This document shows positions 10,001 to 15,306 of a stretch of DNA of 15,306 nucleotides, one piece after another. The translations under genes were made by a program, and so were the position numbers. Below the pieces are notes generated by a model. The model was not told the DNA's origin, made no database searches, and saw only the letters and a program-made list of their open reading frames with translations. Source of the stretch: Chlamydomonas sphaeroides. Lineage: Eukaryota; Chlorophyta; Chlorophyceae; Chlamydomonadales; Chlamydomonadaceae. The first letter of the stretch is position 1. The number at the start of each line of letters is the position of its first letter. The stretch is from assembly GCA_001662425.1 (NCBI GenBank), contig BDDC01001664.1, positions 1-15,306 on the forward strand. Reading direction: 5' to 3'.

Positions 10001-12054
10001 CCACCCGGGGAGGCGCGCCGCCGGTGACGCCCACCCGCACCTCCACCTGGCAGGGGGGCGGGGGCCACTCAGCACAGTGGTGGAGGCCCGGGCAGTCGCG
10101 GACGGCATCAAGTCTTCCCCCATTGACCACTTGCCCTCCTGCCGTCCACACCGCACAAGCACCAGCCTCTCGCCTCCGCCCTGCCCTTACCACCACGCCT
10201 CCCAGCCCCTCCCGCTCCGGCTGCTGCTGCGGCGGGCAGCCCACTGCGCACCACCCGGGCTGCCTCTGCACCCGCCCATGCGCAACCCTGGCTGCCCTCT
10301 CCGCCCGTCCCCACCCCACCCCTCCCTCCACGCCTCCGTCCCCCTCCGCGCCCCACCTCAGGGTGCAGCAGCTCTCTCAGCTCCGCAGTGGTGGCCTCAT
10401 CCAGGCCCCCCGATACGGCTGCGGGTGAGTGAGGTGGCAGCGGACAGGAGGTGAGGGTACAGGGGGCCGCAGGGTGCATGGGTGGAGGTAGCCGAGGGGC
10501 GAACGGGAGCGGGCGCCATTGCCGCAGTGGCGCCCAGTGCTGCGGGTTAAACGGAGTACACGCCACGCGCTGTACTCCCGCAGCAGGCCGCCAGCCCTCC
10601 CTCGTCGCCCCGCCCCTGCTCCCTCCTGCGACCCAGCAGGCCACCCCAACCCACCCGCCAGCACGGCCGCCAGGTAGCGGCGGCCCTGCGCTAGGCAGCG
10701 CTCCGGGGGACAGGGCGGCGGCGGCGGCTCGGCGGCGGCGGCCAGCGCTAGCGACACGCCTGCGGTCGCGCCGCATGAGATGGGGCTTGGGGGATCATGG
10801 GCGGAACAAGACCAGCGCAGCCAACAGCCGCAAGTCCCCAGGACTCCTATTTAGGCGACGACGATCCCCGTAGTATCCCAAGCCCCCATCCAGTCTCACG
10901 CACCGCCGGGTACCTCGGCCCGCCCGCCGCTGGGCGCCGTCACCACGTGTCCGTCCGCCGTACAGTGCAGTACGCTGACCAAGCCCGCCGCCAGGTCCGC
11001 CGCCGCCTCGCTGCCGCCGCCGCCGTCCGTGTCCATGGGCTCGCCGCCGCCGCCGCCGCCGTTGCCGTCGCCGGGCATGGCCTCGGGGATGGGCGGCTGC
11101 AGGGCGGAGAAGGGCGAGAGCGGGTGGGGTGCACCGGCGCTGCTGCTGCTGCCGCCGTCGACGCCGCCGCCGCTGAACAAGTGCTCGTCGTCTGAGCCGC
11201 CGGCGGTGGAGCCTGGCGCCGACGGCGCCGCTGAGCCGGGCGCTGACTGAAAGCCGAAACCAAAGTCGCGGCCGGCGGGGCCGCGGCGGGTGAAGCTCCT
11301 GCCGCCGGTGCCGCGGCCGGGGGGGCTGCGGAGGCTGCCGAAGCTGGGGACGGCGAAGCCGCCTGGGGCGGCTGCGGTGGCGGCGGGCGGCGGCGGTACG
11401 TCAAAGCCCACCACCTGCGTGAAGCCGACCGTGCGTGTCGCGGGCGGCGGCGGCGGCGCTCGCGGCGAGGCGGGCGTGGAGTACGTGGCTACAGCAAAAC
11501 GGGACAGAGGGGCGACCCAAGGGTCGATCAGGCCTTCAGAGGATGCGCCAGAGCCTGCAAGCGGTGCAGCGTGCAAGGCAGCTACTGCTGCTGCCTGACA
11601 TATCTACGCGCCCCGCACCGAGCCTGCTGCACCCACCTTGTCCGCGATGGGCGCCGAAGCCGTAGGCGGGCGCAGAGGCGCCCAGCGGTGGAAAGTCGGC
11701 AGGGGGCGGCGCGCCTCTCGAGCGCGCTGCGGCCGCGCCGGCGGGCCTCGTCTGCTGCAGCAGCGCGCTAATGCGGTCGTCCTGCTCCTGGGGTGCGGCG
11801 CGAACCGCGGAGACAATGCGTGCCGGGAGGGCGAGGCGGCAGTTGGCGAGCTGTGATCCAGCTTTGTGCAGCGTGTGCTGCTACCGTTAAGGCATGCAGA
11901 AGCTGAGCTCGGTGTCCCCAATGCGCGGCCAGAAAAGCGCGCTCACCTCGTACGCCGGCGGCACCTCGGGCGCGATTGCCTGAGCCGCCAGCAGCCTCAG
12001 CGCGCCGCGCGGATCGGGCCCCGGCAGCAGCAGCGACCCCAGCCGCACGTCCAT
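7054..12054 (-). CDS. Large protein with two probable NTF2-like/SnoaL-like domains, 12 exons, 798 aa (gene B)
   Basis: Exons: 11947-12054, 11637-11850, 10904-11488, 10655-10759, 10357-10418, 9960-10046, 9633-9763, 9297-9357, 8716-9067, 8235-8529, 7528-7786, 7054-7191. All introns are GT-AG, and mixed phases (0, 1 and 2) match at every junction. The N-terminus (MDVRLGSLLLPGPDP) is not recognised. Residues about 108-300 are Gly/Ala/Pro-rich and disordered. Residues about 324-465 read like a SnoaL/NTF2-like fold. A Gln/Gly-rich linker (about 470-505) and a Pro/Ala/Ser linker (about 570-617) follow. A second such fold spans about 620-770. No signal peptide or membrane helix is seen. The ATG at 12054 has a weak context (TTTGTATGG), and its frame stays open upstream, so an extra 5' exon is possible. 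An alternative in-phase donor at 8698 would lengthen exon 9 by six codons. The existence of the gene is well supported; its function is unknown. Confidence 0.72.
7351..7470. repeat. Perfect 28-bp direct repeat, 92 bp apart
   Basis: The copies are at 7351-7378 and 7443-7470, inside the last intron of gene B (7192-7527). They are identical over 28 bases and contain the palindrome GGCTGCAGCC. The DNA between them is C/A-rich and not repeated. They could be remnants of a tandem duplication or of a short dispersed element. Confidence 0.8.
7834..7853. repeat. (GT)10 microsatellite
   Basis: Ten uninterrupted GT units lie in the intron between gene B exons 10 and 11 (7787-8234), close to the acceptor on the minus strand, where the transcript reads as (AC)n. 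GT/AC tracts are very common in volvocine nuclear DNA. Confidence 0.95.
9209..9256. repeat. Four copies of a 12-bp unit in a gene B intron
   Basis: The unit GCCCCCTGCCCC is repeated at 9209, 9221, 9233 (one change, GCCACCTGCCCC) and 9245. It lies in the intron between exons 8 and 9 (9068-9296). The transcribed strand is G-rich, with runs of four to five G. Confidence 0.85.
9491..9581. repeat. Seven copies of a 13-bp unit in a gene B intron
   Basis: The unit CCTGGGGACCTGG runs head to tail from 9491 to 9581. Copy 2 has one change and copy 5 has two (CCTGGGTACATGG). The array lies in the intron between exons 7 and 8 (9358-9632). The 13-bp period is not a multiple of three, so it reads as open in several frames but is not a protein repeat. 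Confidence 0.9.
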
Positions 12055-12544
12055 ACAAAGGGAAGGGGCGGGCCGGGACGGGGGACGCGGGGCTACCGGC
12101 TGCCGCCGGCGAGGGCCGCGCGGTTCGGTCCCTGAGGTCGCTTGCGTCGGATTGCAGGCTAGGATGGTCACAGCAGGATAGAGACAAGGGCTTGTTGCGC
12201 TGTGTGCTAGACGCTGTGTTGCTGCTGCGCTGCGTCGTGGTGAAATATGCGGGCTGGGCGTGCGGGGAGATGCCGGGCGGGGGGTGCGGCTCTCGTGGCG
12301 CCTGCCGCCGGTCGGCCACGCGCTGAGCCATCCCCCTACCCGGCGCCGCATTGCGCCGAGCATCCAGCGCTTATGGTAACCCAAGCCGTATGCGTTGCGG
12401 CGGCCTGCGCGCGGAGCGCTCGCGGGCCAGCTGGCGGCGTGAGTCGTCCGAGCCGTGCCCCGTGCATCCCCCAGCGCGCATCCCCTTTCCCCCCCGGACC
12501 CCAGACCCGTGGACATGGCTCCTCCTCACCTCGCCTCGCCCCCT
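12055..12544 (-). promoter_or_regulatory. Gene B leader and promoter region
   Basis: This lies between the gene B start codon and the candidate poly(A) signal of gene C. It should contain the gene B 5' UTR and promoter, and possibly a further 5' exon, since the frame of exon 1 stays open leftward in transcript terms. No TATA box or named element stands out. The assignment is by position. Confidence 0.35.
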
Positions 12545-12549
12545 TTACA
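12545..12549 (-). terminator. Candidate TGTAA polyadenylation signal, gene C
   Basis: The minus strand reads TGTAA. It is the first such motif after the gene C stop codon at 13014, about 465 bases downstream. If used, the gene C 3' UTR contains all the minisatellites at 12581-12814. Confidence 0.5.
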
Positions 12550-12580
12550 CGCGTCCACGCAACGCCGCCCGCCACATCCA

Positions 12581-12610
<30 letters not shown>
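12581..12610. repeat. Five copies of CATGCC
   Basis: The hexamer CATGCC is repeated five times without interruption, and a further partial CAT-like segment lies just before it. It lies in the putative 3' UTR of gene C. Confidence 0.9.
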
Positions 12611-12611
<1 letters not shown>

Positions 12612-12670
12612 GGCCACACGTCGTCGTGCCGGCCACAGCTCCCCCCCCGCCGCAACACGCGGCCAGTGGG

Positions 12671-12718
12671 CCAGGAGGCCACGAGGCCAGGAGGCCACGA
12701 GGCCAGGAGGCCACGAGC
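12671..12718. repeat. Three copies of a 16-bp unit
   Basis: CCAGGAGGCCACGAGG is repeated at 12671, 12687 and 12703, with the last base changed in the third copy. It forms part of the minisatellite cluster between genes B and C. Confidence 0.9.
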
Positions 12719-12742
12719 TGGCATGTGGCTGCGCCTAGTGCG

Positions 12743-12814
12743 CCCCGGCCCCGGCCCCGGCCCCGGCCCAGTGCGCCCAGTGCGCCCAGTGCACCCAGTG
12801 CGCCGCCCAGTGCG
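12743..12814. repeat. Adjoining 6-bp and 9-bp tandem repeats
   Basis: Four copies of CCCCGG (12743-12766) run directly into CCCAGTGCG repeats at 12767, 12776, 12785 (one change), 12794 and 12806. A stray CCG separates the last two 9-bp copies. Two different repeat units abutting suggests repeated slippage in one unstable stretch. Confidence 0.88.
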
Positions 12815-13013
12815 CCCAGGCCCAGGCCCCGTGCACGCGCCCGCCCGCCTGCCTGCCCGAGCCAACCACCGGTACGTAGGCCAGTCCCACCTCACCGCAC
12901 TGCACCGCACTGCACTGTACCCCACATCGCCAACCCCCAACCGCTGGTCGTCTGCGCAGCTGCTGCCACGGCGGCTGTGGCTGCTGCCACGGCCGCAGCG
13001 GCGGCTGCTGCGG

Positions 13014-15306
13014 CTAGTACCGCAGCCGCTGGCCCGCCACGCTGCCGGCCGGCGACACCATTCGCGGACTGGGGCCCCCCGCCGACACCGCCCCGCCCCC
13101 TGCGCCGTGGCTCCCAGCCGGCGGTGGACCGTACGGTGACCCCCCACCGCCGCCGTACTGCTGCTGCCCCGGGTTGGCGCCGCCGCTGTACGACGGCGGC
13201 GACTGCGCCACCTGACCCCCGCCGTAACTGCCGTACTGTGATTGCGGCTGCGACGGCGGTTGCGGTTGGTGGTACGGCGACGTCATGACGGCGGCGCCCA
13301 GGGCCACCTCGGAGGGGTTTGGCGGCTGCTGGCTGCCGTACTGCGGGGCGCCGCCGCCGCCATACGACGGCTGGTCACGGATGTACGGCAGGTTGGTCTG
13401 CATGGGCGGCGGCTGCGGATAGTACGTCTGCCCCGGCGGCGGCGCGGCCTCCCGGCCTGGCGAGCGCTCCGGCGAGTTGGACCGCTGCGGGGGCACACAG
13501 GGATGAGTGGGGTGGGACAGGGCTCGCGCAGCAACGCGAAGTGAGAAAACGAAATGTCGATGGGCTGCCGCCACGTGCGTGCAGGCCGCCCGTGCTGCTC
13601 ACCCGTACAAAGTCGTCCTCCCGGATGAGCGGCAGCACGCTGTACATCGGCACGACGGGCGTGTCACGATTGTAGCTGAACGACCGGCCCCGCCCGCCGC
13701 CGCCGCCGCCTGAGCTGCCGCCGCCTGAGCTGCCGCCGCCGGCGCTGATGCCGCGCATCGCCTGCCCCGCCTCCCACTCGGCCTGCGCCGACATCCGCCG
13801 CTGCTGCTCCGCCAGCTGATCGTACACTCCGTACGGCAGCTGATCCCCGGCCCCAGGTGCGGCGGCTCCGATGGCGCTGGAGGGCAGCAGCGCGCCGGTG
13901 GCCGGGTCGCGGGTGACGTATGCGGCGCCGCCCGCGGAGCCGGGGCCGGCGCCGGGGCCCGAGGCGCGGGGCGTGCGGCGGTGGAGCTCGTCATGCAGGC
14001 CCTGAGGTCGGGTGGGTTGGGGTTAATATGGGTTTGGTTGGCTGGGAGCAGCGCCGTGGGGACAGCGGGGCAAGACGCGCGGTGCGATGTGAGCAGGAAG
14101 GAGAGTGGAGCTGCCAGGGAGGCGTGCGGCGTCCACACCGCGCCGCCCGCCTGCCTCGCCACCCTTTCCCTCACCAGAAATACCTCACCCTGCCTCCCCA
14201 CTCATCCCCTCACCAGGAACACGTCGGGCGGCATGGACTCGCGGATGAGCGGCGCCGGTGACTGCAGCGAGAGCGGGTCCACCAGGGGGGCGGGGGGCAC
14301 GGCATGACACGTGTGGGGACGTAGGGGGTTACATCTGGCGCTGGAGCGCAGGGGCCGTGGGGTGCGAGGGGCCAGAGCCGCACGCCGATGAGGGCGCATC
14401 ACATGCCATGGCTTGGAGAACGGCACCCCCTTGTCGTACCCTCGCCGTACCCGCGCTGTACCTGGATGGGTATGAGCGGCGTGTCGCGCTCGTACACGAA
14501 GGACGAGCGGTCGGGCACGGGCATGGCGTACAGCGGGTCAGCGGGGCCGCGCTGGGCCGACATGATCATGTCCTGTGTGGGGGAGTGAGGGGGCGGAGGC
14601 AGATGGAGAAGGCAGGGCCGAGGAGTTAGGGAGGGACGCATGGCGGTGACCCGGGACATCGAGCTCACCGTTCACGCCTGGTGGAGGCGCTTTGGGGGCG
14701 CAGCCCCCGTCGCGCAGCAGCTACAGGGGCGGAGCCCCCGTAAGGGTGGTACCGTCCCGGCCCGGAATACGACATTGTGAACTTGCGAGTAGGAGACCCA
14801 GGTGGATACCCTTCTCGGACCTGGCAGGTGGTTGCGCCACGTACCACTCTCTCTCTCTCGCCCCCCCGTCTCCCGCCCCCATCTGCCTCGCCTGCTTGAG
14901 CCCCAGCAGGTCCTTGTGCCGCTGCCCCGGCCCCGCCACCCGCGGCAGCAGCACCGGCTCCGGCAGCGAGGAGCGCAGGTCGTCCCACGTCTCCACCGCC
15001 GTGTCGGGGCCGTCCACAAGCGCGGTGCCGCCGGGGCCGCCCTGGGCGGGTGGGGAGGGGCGGAGGGAAGGGAGTTGGGTACGTGGCCGTGTTCGCCTCT
15101 GGTGTGCGGCGCAGCGCCTGTCCGGGCAGGCGCATGGAGGGGGGGACCACGTAGGACGGAGGGCGCGGGGAGCCAAGGGCCCCAGAGGCATCCCTCCTCG
15201 CACCTCCGTACCCCCCTGCACCTCCATACCCCCCTGCACCTCCATACCCCCCTGCCCCTCCATACCCCCCTGCCCCTCCATACCCCCCTGCCCCTCCATA
15301 CCCCCC
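13014..15306 (-). CDS. Low-complexity protein with GGYGGA and RDTP/PLIRE repeats, 5' partial (gene C)
   Basis: Exons seen: 15151 to beyond 15306, 14892-15041, 14462-14572, 14214-14261, 13603-14001, 13484 to the stop at 13014; at least 444 codons. The start lies outside the window. The visible part opens with six GGYGGA repeats. A non-repetitive stretch (TALVDGPDTAVETWDDLRSS, then HKDLLGLKQ) follows. Next come two copies of a motif with RDTP-(L/V)-(I/V)-P and PLIRE, separated by YVTRDPATGALLP and a helical stretch (VYDQLAEQQRRMSAQAEWEA). A Gly/Ser spacer precedes copy 2, and the C-terminal 150 residues are Gly/Pro/Gln/Tyr-rich. No membrane helix is seen. The four downstream junctions fit in phase 0. 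The first junction (weak donor TAC/GTGGTC) and the second donor (GC type or TAC/GTGGCG) are uncertain. I do not recognise the family; a structural, RNA-binding or cytoskeletal role would be a guess. Confidence 0.6.
14694..14739. repeat. Two similar G/C hairpins (GGGGGCGCAGCCCCC type)
   Basis: The first hairpin has GGGGG at 14694-14698 paired with CCCCC at 14704-14708. The second has GGGG at 14726-14729 and CCCCC at 14735-14739, with a related loop (CGGAG). Both end in AGCCCCCGT. They lie in the intron between gene C exons 2 and 3. Short G-C palindromes of this style are scattered through some volvocine genomes, from general knowledge. Confidence 0.6.
15199..15306 (-). repeat. Six 18-bp coding repeats (GGYGGA)
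   Basis: Six tandem 18-bp units fill 15199-15306 and run off the window edge. Read in the gene C frame on the minus strand, each unit is GGYGGA. The units differ at codon third positions only (GGG/GGT, TAT/TAC, GCA/GCG). Glycine-tyrosine repeats of this kind occur in RNA-binding, cell-wall and phase-separating proteins, so they do not define a function. Confidence 0.85.

Larger units (their letters stand above)
9026..10697 (-). other. First NTF2-like/SnoaL-like domain of gene B
   Basis: This covers residues about 324-465, across exons 4-9. The order of elements fits the fold. An N-terminal helix (CLAQGRRYLAAVLA) leads to a short loop and LDEATTAELRELLHPEVEVRV, the usual 'helix, then strand after the acidic position'. 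GPEPFLEALR fits the typical 'G-E-x-(I/F)' helix. AYDSWRMVLLSS and GGEVFLWVDES fit middle strands. SLTLHRLVLDSGGRVTQAW fits the last strand pair, ending in the characteristic G-R-(V/I)-x-x-x-W. This is pattern recognition and was not confirmed by a profile search. Members of the fold range from enzymes to binding or oligomerisation modules, so no reaction is inferred. Confidence 0.5.
12545..13013 (-). other. Probable 3' UTR of gene C
   Basis: This is the stretch between the gene C stop codon and the first downstream TGTAA. About half of it is simple tandem repeats, listed separately. A CTGC/CCGC-rich stretch and several short GTAC-containing segments make up the rest. No coding exon could be joined in frame to gene B or gene C from here. 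Confidence 0.45.

Noticed and set aside
9109..10428. 439-codon plus-strand open frame
   Set aside because: It runs antisense through four to five exons and introns of gene B and through the 13-bp minisatellite; its openness comes from G+C bias and repeats.
12055..13013. Joining genes C and B into one gene
   Set aside because: The gene C frame ends in a stop at 13014, the region between holds repeats and a TGTAA motif, and gene B exon 1 begins with an ATG. A GTACTA donor-like site at the stop is weak.
14721..15299. Minus-strand frame starting MEGQGGMEGQGG
   Set aside because: Its repeat part is the wrong frame: copy differences are replacements here but silent as GGYGGA. Only its middle (GGPGGTALVDG to LKQ) is a real exon.

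Overview
The window looks like nuclear DNA of a chlorophyte green alga, most likely volvocine (Chlamydomonas/Volvox group). This is inferred from strong G+C richness, coding exons broken by many roughly 100-700 bp GT-AG introns, G/C-ending codons, long Ala/Gly/Pro/Ser/Gln-rich stretches inside proteins, dense minisatellites in introns and UTRs, and a TGTAA motif (the chlorophyte polyadenylation signal) a few hundred bases past each of the three stop codons. I see no bacterial operon, tRNA, rRNA or CRISPR array.

Three protein-coding genes can be built, all on the minus strand and lying head to tail. I assembled them by hand so that reading frame and intron phase are kept at each junction. Gene A (1479-5877, 10 exons, 501 aa) is a complete major facilitator superfamily (MFS) transporter with an expanded central loop. 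Gene B (7054-12054, 12 exons, 798 aa) is a largely disordered protein that appears to hold two NTF2-like/SnoaL-like folds; its cellular role is unknown. Gene C (13014 to beyond 15306, at least 6 exons, at least 444 aa) is cut off at its 5' end by the window edge. It encodes an unrecognised low-complexity protein with a GGYGGA repeat and a twice-repeated motif around RDTP and PLIRE.

Layout from left to right: 1-751 has no gene I can support; 752-1478 is the probable 3' UTR of gene A; 1479-5877 gene A; about 5878-6471 holds the gene A leader and promoter; 6472-7053 is the probable 3' UTR of gene B; 7054-12054 gene B; about 12055-12544 holds the gene B leader and promoter; 12545-13013 is the probable 3' UTR of gene C, packed with minisatellites; 13014-15306 gene C.

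Nothing shows that the three genes work together. They are separate transcription units with their own candidate poly(A) signals. The most interesting items are the tandem NTF2-like architecture of gene B, the internal repeat of gene C that spans an intron, the GGYGGA array whose copies differ only by synonymous changes, a possible GC-AG intron in gene C, and several intronic or UTR minisatellites.
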